Assembly (NCBI RefSeq): GCF_903969135.1
Contig: NZ_LR824569.1
Location: 620,001-684,000 of the forward strand
From: Chryseobacterium sp. JV274
GTDB lineage: Bacteria; Bacteroidota; Bacteroidia; Flavobacteriales; Weeksellaceae
Reading direction: 5' to 3'
DNA: 64,000 nucleotides
The first letter of the stretch is position 1. Each line of letters opens with the position of its first letter. A program made the position numbers and the translations under genes. Positions 26,445 to 35,147 of this stretch are shown piece after piece. A model generated the notes under the pieces. That model ran no database searches, was not told the origin of the DNA, and saw only the letters and a list, made by a program, of their open reading frames with translations.

Positions 26445-28136
26445 TTACGAATTTACTGCTTTTGGCTTATAAAACAATAACCCAATTGTCGAAAATATAA
26501 TTACCGCAGCAGCCCCAATTACATTAAGCCAAAGGAAAGAAACGATATCAAACTGATAAACGGCAATGACGGCAATTTCTGATAAAATGGCAGCAATAAA
26601 TACATTCGCACCATTGATTTTTTTATAGTAAAATGCGACAAGAAAAATCCCTAATATCGGGCCATAGAAAAGAGAGCCTAATACATTCACCGCTTCAATA
26701 AGGGAACCCATCTGCGTGGCAAACATGGCTACACCAATTGAGAAAATACCCCAGGCTAAAGTGTGCAGCCGGCTATACTTCAATTCGGTTTCCTGATCAG
26801 GAATTTCTTTGCTAAATATCAAATGAACATCTTTTAATGAGCAGGCGGCAAGAGAATTCAGCGCTGCAGAAATTGAACCCCAGCTGGCCAGAAAAATGAC
26901 GGCAAACAGTAAGCCGATCATCCCTACAGGCAAGGTATTTTTTACGAAATACAGGAAAATATAATTGGTATCCGTTTTCTCCGCATTATAGTTTGAATTA
27001 TTGATCGCTTCCTCTACCCTGCCGTGAAGCGCTTTTACCTGGGTTTGTGTGTTTTTAAAATCCTGAATTGTCTTTTTAAGTTGGGGAGAATGAGTTTCTT
27101 TCAACTTTAGAATTTCTTTAGATTCTGCATTAAATTTTATTTGTAAATCCTGATGCTCTTTTTCAAAAATCGCAGCCTGTTCAGGTTGTGATTCCTTTAA
27201 ATATTGATAAGATCTTTCATTAAAATAAATCGGAGCCGGTTTCAGAGAAAAGAAAGCGAAAAGCAAAGCACCGATCAGGAGAATAGCAAACTGCATCGGA
27301 ATCTTAACCAATCCGTTCAACAGCAAGCCCATTTTTGCATTGGTATTGTCTTTCGCGGTAATATATCTCCCAACCTGACTCTGGTCCGTACCGAAGTAAG
27401 AAAGTGCCAGAAAAAAACCGCCAATAATCCCGCTCCAAATATTGTACTTATCTTTCCAATCGAATTCTGTGGTGATTACATTGAGCTTTCCGGATTTTCC
27501 CGCCAGATAAAGCGCATCTTTAAAACCAATTCCATCCGGCATATTTTGAACAAGCAGAAAACCAGCAAAAGCCATGGTTCCCAGAATAATGAGAAACTGT
27601 AATTTTTGGGTGTGAGCAATCGCTTTTGCTCCGCCAATATAAGTGTAAATCAACAGAATACCGCCTGTTAAAACATTGGTTAAATAAATATTCCAGTTTA
27701 AAACGCTTGATAAGATGATACTCGGAGCATAAATGCTGATTCCTGTTGATAGGCCTCTGGAAAAAAGAAATAGCAGTGAAGTAAGTACCCTTGTTTTTTT
27801 ATCAAAACGGTTTTCTAAATATTCATAGGCCGTATAAACATTTAAGCGCTGAAAAATCGGGATGAAAGTGATACAGATAACAATCATCGCCAAAGGCAGG
27901 CCAAAGTAATACTGAACGAAACGCATCCCGTCTGTATAAGCCTGGCCCGGTGCTGAAAGAAATGTAATGGCACTTGCCTGCGTAGCCATAATACCGATAA
28001 GCACAATGTACCAGGGCATTTTATTATCTGCTTTCAGGTAGGATTCGTTGCTTTTTTGGCCACGACCGATAAATACGCCGTAAACAACTACTACAACAAG
28101 TGTAAAAATGAGAACTGTCCAATCTATATTGCTCAT
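26445..28136 (-). CDS. Sodium:solute symporter (SSS family)
   Basis: 563 residues with 13-14 predicted membrane helices, the standard SSS/SLC5 size. Family marks are AYEYLENRFDKKTRVLTSLLF in the N-terminal third, YTYIGGAKAIAHTQKLQF, and SYFGTDQSQVGRYITAKD. A ~75-residue charged, coiled-coil-like insert follows at about residues 305-380. It should carry a small organic solute with Na+ across the inner membrane. Its ATG overlaps the stop of the 34-residue membrane protein gene (ATGA), so the two are translationally coupled; the PIG-L deacetylase before them suggests an N-acetyl sugar or its deacetylated product as substrate. Confidence 0.9.
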   Translation of the reverse strand: MSNIDWTVLIFTLVVVVVYGVFIGRGQKSNESYLKADNKMPWYIVLIGIMATQASAITFLSAPGQAYTDGMRFVQYYFGLPLAMIVICITFIPIFQRLNVYTAYEYLENRFDKKTRVLTSLLFLFSRGLSTGISIYAPSIILSSVLNWNIYLTNVLTGGILLIYTYIGGAKAIAHTQKLQFLIILGTMAFAGFLLVQNMPDGIGFKDALYLAGKSGKLNVITTEFDWKDKYNIWSGIIGGFFLALSYFGTDQSQVGRYITAKDNTNAKMGLLLNGLVKIPMQFAILLIGALLFAFFSLKPAPIYFNERSYQYLKESQPEQAAIFEKEHQDLQIKFNAESKEILKLKETHSPQLKKTIQDFKNTQTQVKALHGRVEEAINNSNYNAEKTDTNYIFLYFVKNTLPVGMIGLLFAVIFLASWGSISAALNSLAACSLKDVHLIFSKEIPDQETELKYSRLHTLAWGIFSIGVAMFATQMGSLIEAVNVLGSLFYGPILGIFLVAFYYKKINGANVFIAAILSEIAVIAVYQFDIVSFLWLNVIGAAAVIIFSTIGLLFYKPKAVNS

Positions 28137-28237
28137 GCCCAGAATTTAGTAAACAAATAATAAAATGCGATCTGGAATACTAATGCAGCTGCTAATAGTA
28201 TGTACCAGGTATTCCAATTTTTAAGTTTCTTGTTCAT
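28133..28237 (-). CDS. 34-residue single-helix membrane protein between deacetylase and symporter
   Basis: ATG at 28237 overlaps the deacetylase stop by one base (TGATG), and its own stop overlaps the symporter ATG by four bases (ATGA). Translation begins MNKKLKNWNTWYILLAAAL, continues as one hydrophobic helix (~12-29) and ends TKFWA. A positive N-terminus then a helix fits N-in topology. Exact coupling at both ends argues that it is a real gene. By position it could be a small partner subunit of the symporter, comparable in size class only to other one-helix transporter accessory proteins. No homologue is known to me. Confidence 0.72.
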   Translation of the reverse strand: MNKKLKNWNTWYILLAAALVFQIAFYYLFTKFWA

Positions 28238-30741
28238 CAGTTTTTCTGTGCAGATAAAAAGTTTAAAAATAAACGTGCCGCCCCAACATTTCCCGCAGGA
28301 AGCTGTCTGAAAAATGCCAACGGTGTATAAATAAAATTACCCTTTCCATATTTGGCATATAAAGTTGATCCCTGCAGAGGTTCCTCATCTGTATCGTGCA
28401 TTTCAAAAAGCGGTTCATACGCTGCATCCCATTGAGCAGGGAAATAGGCACCACGCTCCTGTACCCAGCCTTTAAAATCATCCGCAGTAATTTTATTCGG
28501 AAAGTTCAGTACTTTATGATTGGGATTTAAAAACGTAACTGCAGCATTTTCTTCGGTAACCCGCTTATTGGCAATACTGAAATTGTAAATCCCCAATTTG
28601 TCAACAGTGGTATCCTGATTGGTGTTGTACTGCATCACCAGATTACCGCCAGCTTTTGCATAAGACCATAAAAAAGGCATCCAGCGACCCAGCTTTTTCT
28701 CTGTGTTATTGGCACGAACACCCATTACGATGGCATCATATTGTGACAGCTTGTTTTGACTGCCGCTTCCGCCGGATTCATTTACGCTGCCATAAAAATC
28801 TTCGTCCTTCAGGACATCTACCTGAATACCTGCTATACGCAGAAAATCAGGAATGAAATCACCAGCACCTTCTATATAACCCACTTTTTTAACCGCTGCC
28901 TGAATATCACCTTTCATTACGGTTACCGTTGCAGGCGCAAAATATTGCAAGGTGGGTAAATGCGGGTACTGAATTAATACTTGTTTTTTATTATAAGTTA
29001 CTCCGTCTGCCACAAAATTTGCATCCAGTTGCAAACGATCCGAATGTATGGAGGCAAGCTTATTTTTAGGAATAATATATTCGATGGTAGTGTCTTTCCC
29101 TTTGAGCGAATTTACATCAGCACTTCCCAATCTCTCTCCGTTATACATCAGGTTGAGAATACCGTTGCTGTACTGTTTGTTAGAATTAACCTTAACATTT
29201 AAACTCAAATGTAAATCTTCATTTTCTTTGACTAAATAAACCGGTTGTGTAAATTTCAGTTCCAGTGCAGGAACAATGCGCAAAGCTTCGACAACATCAC
29301 CACGCACCGGATCTAATTTCTTGAAAGATAAAGGAAGCTTAACCTGAAGCTTTTCCGAACCGATTTTTAAATCAAGCAAAACATTAAGTGGTGATTCTGC
29401 CTCAGGCAAACCAACTAAAGTATCATTGGGAACAGAGAAAATTGCCGGGTTCACAGCTGGTTTTGCCAGCCAGTAAGGCTCCGTGAGTGCTGCATCTGCA
29501 GGAATCTGAATGTCATGCTGAATGGTAACTAAAGAATCTTTTGATAGTTTTTTGTTGATGCTCTCTGACTGACCTAGCCATTTTACATTTTCTAAAACAA
29601 CAGGATTTACAGTTCTTGAAATCAGATTGAGCCTGAAATTGTAATGATCTCCGGCAACAGCTTCAGCCTGACTGGTAACCACCTCGCCCATAAAACCGGC
29701 GCAGCTTAGAATGATATTATCAAGTGCCGTAATCTTATCCTTTTTTAGGTCTGCATCAGGCAGCGCCAGAATCTTTTTTCGCAATGCAAGCAATGCAGGC
29801 AGGCTATGTTCCGGATTATTGAAATTGAAAGCAGAAATAATTTCATCTAACGAATGGTCAATATCAGCATTTCCTTTTGAAGTCCAGGTTTTAACAACTC
29901 CGTCAAAAAGTGTTTCTTTTGCAGGCTCGCCGGTAACATGGGCAAAATATTCAGTTCTGATGCCAGCTACAGACTGTGTTCCCGCACCCTGGCTTTTATG
30001 TAAACTTCTGCTTAATCCTGCAAGCTCACCGTAGCCCATTCCCAGTTGCGCATCATATTGCCCAACGGTAACTTTCAGTTGATTTTCAGCAGTCGTATTG
30101 ACTCCGCCAAATCGGAAAGTATTCCACAATACGCGTTTTGGCTGCCATACATTCACATATTTTAGTTGATCTGGAAAAGCCGTTTTATCACCTGCCAGCT
30201 TAAAAGCTTTTTCCGCTACCACAGCCGAAGCCGCATGTTGTCCGTGGCCTGCCGCAGCAGTAGGAGGAAAACGACAAATGATAACATCTGGACGGAATTT
30301 ACGGATGACCCAAACTGCATCAGCGATAATGCTGTTTTCGTCCCATTGTTTAAAGGTATCGGTTGTATTTTTAGAGAACCCGAAATCAATCGCCCGGGTA
30401 AAAAACTGTTGGGCGCCGTCTAACTTTCTTGCTTCTAAAAGCTCATGTGTTCTGATTAAACCCAATGCAGCACCTTGCTCTGTACCTAATAAATTCTGAC
30501 CACCATCACCTCTGGTTAAAGATAAATAACCCGTTTCTACATTTTGGTCGTTGATTAACCAGGAAAGTAATCCTGTATTTTCATCATCGGGATGAGCGGC
30601 AAGGTATAAAACTTTAGGTAGATGTTTAAGTGTTTTGAGTTCGCGGTAAATTTCAGATGATTTTGAGGGCCGAACCTGTTGGGCCGAACAAAAAACCGTA
30701 TTAAATCCAAGGATAGATACAATGATTACTTTTTTGAACAT
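28237..30741 (-). CDS. PIG-L family deacetylase, large secreted form
   Basis: 834 residues from ATG 30741. A longer frame to 30789 would pass through the -7 promoter element at 30761-30768, so the internal MFKKVIIVSILGFNTVFCSAQ start with a signal peptide is chosen. The LmbE-like catalytic domain (~residues 35-270) has the zinc motif H50-P-D52-D53-E54 and PTAAAGHGQHAASA further on. The remaining ~550 residues are beta-rich (NPVVLENVKWLGQSE, KLPLSFKKLDPVRGD) and end in a segment like a glutamine amidotransferase-fold domain (GIQVDVLKDEDF, DAIVMGVRANN). It should deacetylate N-acetylglucosamine-type substrates in the periplasm. First gene of the operon. Confidence 0.88.
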   Translation of the reverse strand: MFKKVIIVSILGFNTVFCSAQQVRPSKSSEIYRELKTLKHLPKVLYLAAHPDDENTGLLSWLINDQNVETGYLSLTRGDGGQNLLGTEQGAALGLIRTHELLEARKLDGAQQFFTRAIDFGFSKNTTDTFKQWDENSIIADAVWVIRKFRPDVIICRFPPTAAAGHGQHAASAVVAEKAFKLAGDKTAFPDQLKYVNVWQPKRVLWNTFRFGGVNTTAENQLKVTVGQYDAQLGMGYGELAGLSRSLHKSQGAGTQSVAGIRTEYFAHVTGEPAKETLFDGVVKTWTSKGNADIDHSLDEIISAFNFNNPEHSLPALLALRKKILALPDADLKKDKITALDNIILSCAGFMGEVVTSQAEAVAGDHYNFRLNLISRTVNPVVLENVKWLGQSESINKKLSKDSLVTIQHDIQIPADAALTEPYWLAKPAVNPAIFSVPNDTLVGLPEAESPLNVLLDLKIGSEKLQVKLPLSFKKLDPVRGDVVEALRIVPALELKFTQPVYLVKENEDLHLSLNVKVNSNKQYSNGILNLMYNGERLGSADVNSLKGKDTTIEYIIPKNKLASIHSDRLQLDANFVADGVTYNKKQVLIQYPHLPTLQYFAPATVTVMKGDIQAAVKKVGYIEGAGDFIPDFLRIAGIQVDVLKDEDFYGSVNESGGSGSQNKLSQYDAIVMGVRANNTEKKLGRWMPFLWSYAKAGGNLVMQYNTNQDTTVDKLGIYNFSIANKRVTEENAAVTFLNPNHKVLNFPNKITADDFKGWVQERGAYFPAQWDAAYEPLFEMHDTDEEPLQGSTLYAKYGKGNFIYTPLAFFRQLPAGNVGAARLFLNFLSAQKN

Positions 30742-30760
30742 TTGAATTTGCTTTGCGAGG

Positions 30761-30768
30761 CAAATATA
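30761..30768 (-). promoter_or_regulatory. -7 element of deacetylase operon
   Basis: The minus strand reads TATATTTG, an exact match to TAnnTTTG, 19 bp before the chosen ATG at 30741. It rules out the longer start. No exact -33 TTTG is seen at the usual spacing. Confidence 0.55.
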
Positions 30769-30789
30769 AGTAAATCCTCTTTCTTTCAA

Positions 30790-31262
30790 CCGTAAAAGAA
30801 TCAGACTCTGAATTTCACAAAATTAAATAAGCATTGTTGTTCATTCCTATAAAGCTGTTTAATTTTTTTATTAAACCACAAAAGAGACACAAAAGCTTTT
30901 TAAACACTTAAGTTATTTACTTTTTTGTATAAGAAGTACACTAAAGTTGCTGAAAATCAAAGTTTTTCATCTTATGTGAACTTAATTGTAAGGTATTTTC
31001 TAAAGTTTTCTAAAGTATTAAAAGAATGAAAAATTTTCATCAAAGAACTTATAATCAATGAATTGTATTTTTAATCAAAGAACAATTAAAGAATTTGATT
31101 GAGAGAAAAATAGAATTTGATATAAATAATTTTACCACAGATAAAATATTAAAATCAAATAGAATATTACTAATTAGTTAATTCTTCTCAATTATAAAGG
31201 TGTTTTTTTTATTTTCCATAAAAAAAAAGTTATATTTGACTTACCCAAAATAACACCTTAAT
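30790..31262. other. Gene-free AT-rich interval
   Basis: About 470 bp between divergent genes. It is very AT-rich, with short imperfect repeats such as ATCAAAGAAC at ~31038 and ~31074. I see no open frame of useful length and no RNA gene. The only recognisable elements are the promoter of the gene at 31263 and, just to the left, the -7 element of the deacetylase operon. Confidence 0.6.
31208..31238 (+). promoter_or_regulatory. Promoter of secreted protein gene
   Basis: TTTA (31208-31211), a 19-bp spacer, then TATATTTG (31231-31238), an exact TAnnTTTG. The start codon follows 25 bp downstream. Confidence 0.6.
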
Positions 31263-32480
31263 ATGAAAACAAAATTTATACAAATCAGTGCTATTCTTAT
31301 TTCAGGATTCTCATTTGCCCAAGTAGGGTTCAATACAGCATCACCAAAAACAACGGTGGATGTATCTGCTAAAAGAGATATTTCAGGAGTGATTACAGAT
31401 AACGCACAAACATTCGGATTACAGGCTCCGAGGCTTACAAGAGCTGAACTTACTGTAAATACGGCTACCTATGGCAGCGATCAGAGAGGAGCATTAATTT
31501 ATATTACGGATGTTACCGGTGGAGATGCCACAGGACAACGTATCAATGTTACTGCTATGGGCTATTACTATTTTGATGGATCAGTATGGCAAAGATTGAC
31601 ACAGGCAACAAATACCCTCTCTCCTTCTATTTCCGCATTACAATGTACTACAGCTTACTTAAATCCTTCTACTTATACTCCCGGTACTCCTTTCAACGGA
31701 AACCTGAGAGTTATCTATAGCCAGGGAAACGGAGGTTCATATAATTCAGGAGCTCCTTTTACAGTAAATGGATTAACCTTCCAACTAAGACCTGGAACGC
31801 TAGAGTTTGGTGATGGCGAATTGGTATTCTCAGTGAGTGGAACTCCTACCACTGGTAATGATATGACTCTTCCTATGACCAGCGCTGCAGTTCCTTTCTT
31901 AACGGCCGGACAAAACTGTACCGCTACAGTGGGAAATACCAGTCGTGCAGACATTTCATCTGTCGCTGTGATGGGATATCCCACCCTAACAACCGATCCC
32001 AATGGGAAACAAGCCTATACTTTTCCTCTTGCTACCCCGGATGGTAAATATTCAATCAGGGTAATATTTGATACCACAAGTGGTACAACCGCTGCAGTTC
32101 CTAATGTACAATTATATAATAATACAGGTTCTACCGTTAATCTGTATTGGAATTATAATACCGAATATGGTGGTTATATTGGTTCAGCGGTAACAACAAA
32201 CAATATTACTTCAGGAGTATGGGGCGGTATGGCAGATTCATCAGCTACCTGGTTTCCTCAAGGTACAGGGGCAGTGGGTAATGCTTACTGGGGGAACGTA
32301 GGGATTATAGATGGAGCCGGTGGCGGACCTGAACATAGAAGATATACCTGGATAGACAGTAATTCTTCTTCAAAAACCGCTTATACCGCAACCATTATGG
32401 CAGGAGCCCCCACTTCAGGCAGTGCCCAACCCAACCTCTCTAAAATATTCATAAAACTAGAGCAAGTAAAAGCACAATAA
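31263..32480 (+). CDS. Secreted protein with VGFNT-type N-terminus
   Basis: 405 residues with a signal peptide cut after SFAQ (about residue 19), then VGFNTASPKTTVDVSAKRD, the N-terminal start shared by many secreted Chryseobacterium proteins and by the gene at the left edge. Residues 20-120 resemble the common region of these proteins (APRLTRAEL, YGSDQRGALIYITDV, GYYYFDGSVWQRL). The C-terminal two thirds are Gly/Thr/Asn-rich beta sheet without a catalytic motif. Probable outer-surface or secreted protein of unknown role. The MITE-like element begins five bases after its stop codon. Confidence 0.75.
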   Translation: MKTKFIQISAILISGFSFAQVGFNTASPKTTVDVSAKRDISGVITDNAQTFGLQAPRLTRAELTVNTATYGSDQRGALIYITDVTGGDATGQRINVTAMGYYYFDGSVWQRLTQATNTLSPSISALQCTTAYLNPSTYTPGTPFNGNLRVIYSQGNGGSYNSGAPFTVNGLTFQLRPGTLEFGDGELVFSVSGTPTTGNDMTLPMTSAAVPFLTAGQNCTATVGNTSRADISSVAVMGYPTLTTDPNGKQAYTFPLATPDGKYSIRVIFDTTSGTTAAVPNVQLYNNTGSTVNLYWNYNTEYGGYIGSAVTTNNITSGVWGGMADSSATWFPQGTGAVGNAYWGNVGIIDGAGGGPEHRRYTWIDSNSSSKTAYTATIMAGAPTSGSAQPNLSKIFIKLEQVKAQ

Positions 32481-32484
32481 TATA

Positions 32485-32636
32485 ATGAGGCTGTCTCAAA
32501 AAGTCATATAATTGAGTTTTTGTCTTGGCTATGTTGAATCTTCGATTTCTGACGAAGGAAGAATCTTATTAGGAATCAATTATTTGAGATTCTTCATTGC
32601 ATTTCATTCAGAATGTCATTTTTGAGACAGCCTCAT
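32485..32636. mobile_element. MITE-like element with 18-bp terminal inverted repeats
   Basis: The arms ATGAGGCTGTCTCAAAAA (32485-32502) and its exact reverse complement (32619-32636) bound a 152-bp unit with no open frame. GAGGCTGTCTCAAAA ends are typical of several insertion-sequence families, so this is probably a non-autonomous derivative mobilised by such a transposase. Inside are imperfect repeats of the GATTCTTC type. A target duplication longer than 2 bp is not evident. The right arm is followed by T6, so it may also end transcripts from both sides. Confidence 0.75.
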
Positions 32637-32647
32637 TTTTTATTTAT

Positions 32648-32752
32648 CTACGAAGTAAGATAGATATAATTAAATATGCAAAATATTGCTGCCACCCCGA
32701 AAGTATACCATAAAAAATGTGTTCCGAAACTCAACCATTCCTTTCTTATCAT
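32648..32752 (-). pseudogene. C-terminal remnant of a ceramidase-like membrane protein gene
   Basis: The 34-codon frame reads EWLSFGTHFLWYTFG, then VAAIFCIFNYIYLTS and stop. This aligns with the C-terminus of the protein encoded at 46982 (EWFSFGTHFLWHTFG, AAATFCMFNYISLTR) at roughly three quarters of positions. The DNA match covers about 100 bp and fades upstream, where the HTFG-preceding helices are missing. It lies 11 bp beyond the MITE-like element, which suggests that a duplicated copy was broken by that insertion or by a linked deletion. Confidence 0.8.
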
Positions 32753-32807
32753 TTAATCGTATGCTTTTAAATGAGCTTAAAAATTTTGATACAATTCCCA
32801 TACTATA

Positions 32808-33506
32808 TTAAGACATTTTGAGGTTAGGGAATCTATCCTGAGAAATTTTTACAAATTTTTCACCAACTACCTGATATTTTGTTCTTGTTTCCAATTGCTT
32901 TTTTAGATTGAGCATATCTTCCGGATCAACTCCGTAATTAAGTCTATCATGAATTGCAAGAGATAATGAACTTCCGTCAATATCAAAGGTGATAATATAT
33001 GTTTTTGGTAAATATTCTTCTGATGATTTTGAATAAACACCCAGTTGTGATTTCAAGAGACCTCCATATTGAAGGCTTGCTTTTTCAACTCTAAAATTAT
33101 CAAATACAATGTGTTCATTTAGTTCTCCAACAGTATCGGTACTGAAAAAATGCAGATCATTTCCACTTAACACCCAGAAACAATCTGTTTCAATTCGTGT
33201 AAGCTTTACCCCAATCGTGGATAATGCTACATTTTTTATCCCGTCGGTTACGAGGTCCTGCACTTTATTGGCTGTTGACTGGGGAACAGAGGCCGAAGTA
33301 AAAGCATCAATGGACTTACCTTCCATCCACTGTTTCAATTTTGAAAAATCCTGAGCCAGGAGCTCTTGTTTGTACCGGTCATATTTAGTTCTTTCAGAAT
33401 CTAAATCAATTTCTGATTTTGCAGCTTTGTGCTTATTATTCATGATAATCATGAAAGCTACACCTGCAATTATTACTACTATTGGAATTAAAAATAATAG
33501 GTTCAT
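32808..33506 (-). CDS. Single-pass membrane protein of unknown function
   Basis: 232 residues. Residues 3-23 form one strongly hydrophobic helix at the N-terminus (LLFLIPIVVIIAGVAFMII) followed by a positively charged stretch, so the bulk should be cytoplasmic. The soluble part (~40-232) has mixed helix and strand patterns, for example CFWVLSGNDLHFFSTDTVGELNEHIVFDNFRV, which could be a PH-like beta fold. I do not recognise a family. It is 43 bp downstream of the serine hydrolase gene on the same strand and may be cotranscribed with it. Confidence 0.72.
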   Translation of the reverse strand: MNLLFLIPIVVIIAGVAFMIIMNNKHKAAKSEIDLDSERTKYDRYKQELLAQDFSKLKQWMEGKSIDAFTSASVPQSTANKVQDLVTDGIKNVALSTIGVKLTRIETDCFWVLSGNDLHFFSTDTVGELNEHIVFDNFRVEKASLQYGGLLKSQLGVYSKSSEEYLPKTYIITFDIDGSSLSLAIHDRLNYGVDPEDMLNLKKQLETRTKYQVVGEKFVKISQDRFPNLKMS

Positions 33507-33549
33507 ACTTTTGGGGGTTAAGTTTTTGTTTTTTAAATATTTATTAGAT

Positions 33550-35010
33550 CTATTTTTTAATAATCTTGACTTCTGTTTTCAGCGAATCTCTTGTTAAGAT
33601 GACAGAGTTTACCTTTCCATTGCTAAAATCAAATTTTAACAGGTTCGGATAATCTACAATTCTGAAGGTTCCATTTTTCAGATAGAGTAATTCATACTCA
33701 TTTTTCCCTTTAAAATGTTCTAAAATTGGAGACTCTACATACAGACGGTTATTCTTTTCCAGAATTTTCGTTTCCATTCCCTGTCCATACAGAAAATCGT
33801 CATAGGTTCCGATGAGTTGTTTTTTAAGATTTAATGGGAGTTCCTGAATATCTTCATGAATTGTTTTATTCCAATCCATCAATGTGAGAACCTTTGTTCT
33901 GGTATAATTCATTACAGGAAAACGATTCGGTTTCTCACCATTGGCAAGATATACCATCCCATTACCATCTGTCATAGAAGCCAAAATATTGCCACCAACT
34001 CCAGTATTGGAACCATTACACGAGAACCAATCATAATTACTATATCCAAAAGATTTTTGCCAGCCATAGCTCCATCCTCCAACTGCATTTTTCAAAGCAG
34101 TCACTTTTGTTACTTCTTTTGCTACCTGATGAGAAATCACCTTATTGTTTTTATTGCGTAGCGCATTTTGGATCTCAATGGAAAGCTTAGCTAAATCTGT
34201 AGGAGTAGACCATAACCCTGATGGTGCAACCTGAGGCGTGATGGGTAGACCTGTTTTTATCACTTTTCCTTCTTTATCATGTACAAAAGCCACATTCTTT
34301 AGAAATCCTTTTTCATTAGGCTGAATCATTGTGGTATTTTTCATTCCAAGAGGAGAAAAGATATATTCTTGTGCCAATTCTGCAATAGATTTATTCAAAG
34401 TATCTTCTAATGCCATTTGGATGATTACATAGCCACCACCGCTATATTCAAAGCTGGTTCCCGGTGTGAACAAAAATTCAATTTCCTTATCATATCTGGG
34501 AATCTGCCCTAAAAGGCTTTGTGTTATCGTTGGAATTTTTTCTCCTTCATAATGATCTTCAAATCCCCCCTGACTTGTACCGGCTGTATGATTTAAAAAC
34601 TGTTTCCAGGTTGGGCTATTATTTTCAGTAAACTTACTTTTTGGCAAATGCCATCGCTTTAAGTATTTATCTATTGGATCATTCAGGTTGATTAAGCCTT
34701 TTTCTTCAAGAATATGGCAAAGAAGTGCGGTGATTGGTTTTGTAATAGATGCTGTAGAAAAAGCAGTGTTTTCATCTAACTTTTCTTTAGAATTCATTGA
34801 TTTTACTCCCACCTGGCTTGAGTATACAATCTTATAATTTTCAAAAACAACAAGGCTGAATCCAGGAAGTTTGTACTTTTCTAATTGGGGTTCAATATTT
34901 AAACTATCAGTAAGAAAGCTGTAATCTCTTTTTTCCGAAAAAACTTTTTTACTTGTTTGGCAGCTTGAAAGAAACGCTATAAGAATTAGTAAATAAAAGG
35001 AGCTTTTCAT
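33550..35010 (-). CDS. Beta-lactamase-fold serine hydrolase, lipoprotein (module 1)
   Basis: 486 residues. Lipobox LSSC ends at Cys17. The class C beta-lactamase/DD-peptidase fold fills ~35-370: S88-I-T-K91 is the SxxK nucleophile motif and Y189-S-G stands at the YxN position with Gly instead of Asn, as in many Bacteroidota members. The last ~100 residues form a lipocalin-like beta domain (ELPLNLKKQLIGTYDDFLYG). Likely substrates are peptides, esters or D-amino-acid peptides in the periplasm. An AraC-type membrane regulator gene lies 137 bp upstream on the same strand, and the promoter carries the dyad at 35074-35095. Confidence 0.88.
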   Translation of the reverse strand: MKSSFYLLILIAFLSSCQTSKKVFSEKRDYSFLTDSLNIEPQLEKYKLPGFSLVVFENYKIVYSSQVGVKSMNSKEKLDENTAFSTASITKPITALLCHILEEKGLINLNDPIDKYLKRWHLPKSKFTENNSPTWKQFLNHTAGTSQGGFEDHYEGEKIPTITQSLLGQIPRYDKEIEFLFTPGTSFEYSGGGYVIIQMALEDTLNKSIAELAQEYIFSPLGMKNTTMIQPNEKGFLKNVAFVHDKEGKVIKTGLPITPQVAPSGLWSTPTDLAKLSIEIQNALRNKNNKVISHQVAKEVTKVTALKNAVGGWSYGWQKSFGYSNYDWFSCNGSNTGVGGNILASMTDGNGMVYLANGEKPNRFPVMNYTRTKVLTLMDWNKTIHEDIQELPLNLKKQLIGTYDDFLYGQGMETKILEKNNRLYVESPILEHFKGKNEYELLYLKNGTFRIVDYPNLLKFDFSNGKVNSVILTRDSLKTEVKIIKK

Positions 35011-35044
35011 GGTATCGTTTTTTTATGTTAAAATTATTTCGATA

Positions 35045-35052
35045 CAAAGATG
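35045..35052 (-). promoter_or_regulatory. -7-like element of hydrolase gene (module 1)
   Basis: The minus strand reads CATCTTTG, one mismatch from TAnnTTTG. It is 34 bp before the ATG at 35010 and 21 bp from the dyad, the same spacing as at the module 2 promoter. Confidence 0.5.
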
Positions 35053-35073
35053 TGGAAGACATTAAAGCTATGC

Positions 35074-35095
35074 GACCGAGTACATGTAATCGGTC
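35074..35095 (-). promoter_or_regulatory. 22-bp dyad operator, module 1
   Basis: On the minus strand GACCGA, T, TACATGTA, C, TCGGTC: a 22-bp palindrome broken only at one symmetric pair. It is followed by GC. A second dyad of the same length and edge sequence is at 39794-39815, before the other serine hydrolase gene. The position, where a -33 box would be or just above, suggests an activator site for the neighbouring AraC-type regulators. Confidence 0.65.
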
Positions 35096-35113
35096 AGATT
35101 TATCTAAAAAAAT

Positions 35114-35145
35114 GAGTACGAATCTTTATAAAAAAGAGTACGAAT
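35114..35145. repeat. Direct repeat GAGTACGAAT, 22-bp period
   Basis: GAGTACGAAT occurs at 35114-35123 and 35136-35145 on the plus strand. GAGTAC is found once more inside the dyad at 35078-35083. The 22-bp period is two helical turns, as expected for a second pair of AraC-type half-sites. Confidence 0.5.
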
Positions 35146-35147
35146 AA

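Noticed and set aside
30742..30789. Longer PIG-L start at 30789
   Set aside because: The extra codons contain the -7 element TATATTTG and destroy the signal peptide at the N-terminus.
33550..35010. Calling the hydrolase a beta-lactamase antibiotic resistance gene
   Set aside because: The fold includes many peptidases and esterases, and Gly replaces Asn in the YxN motif; substrate is unknown.
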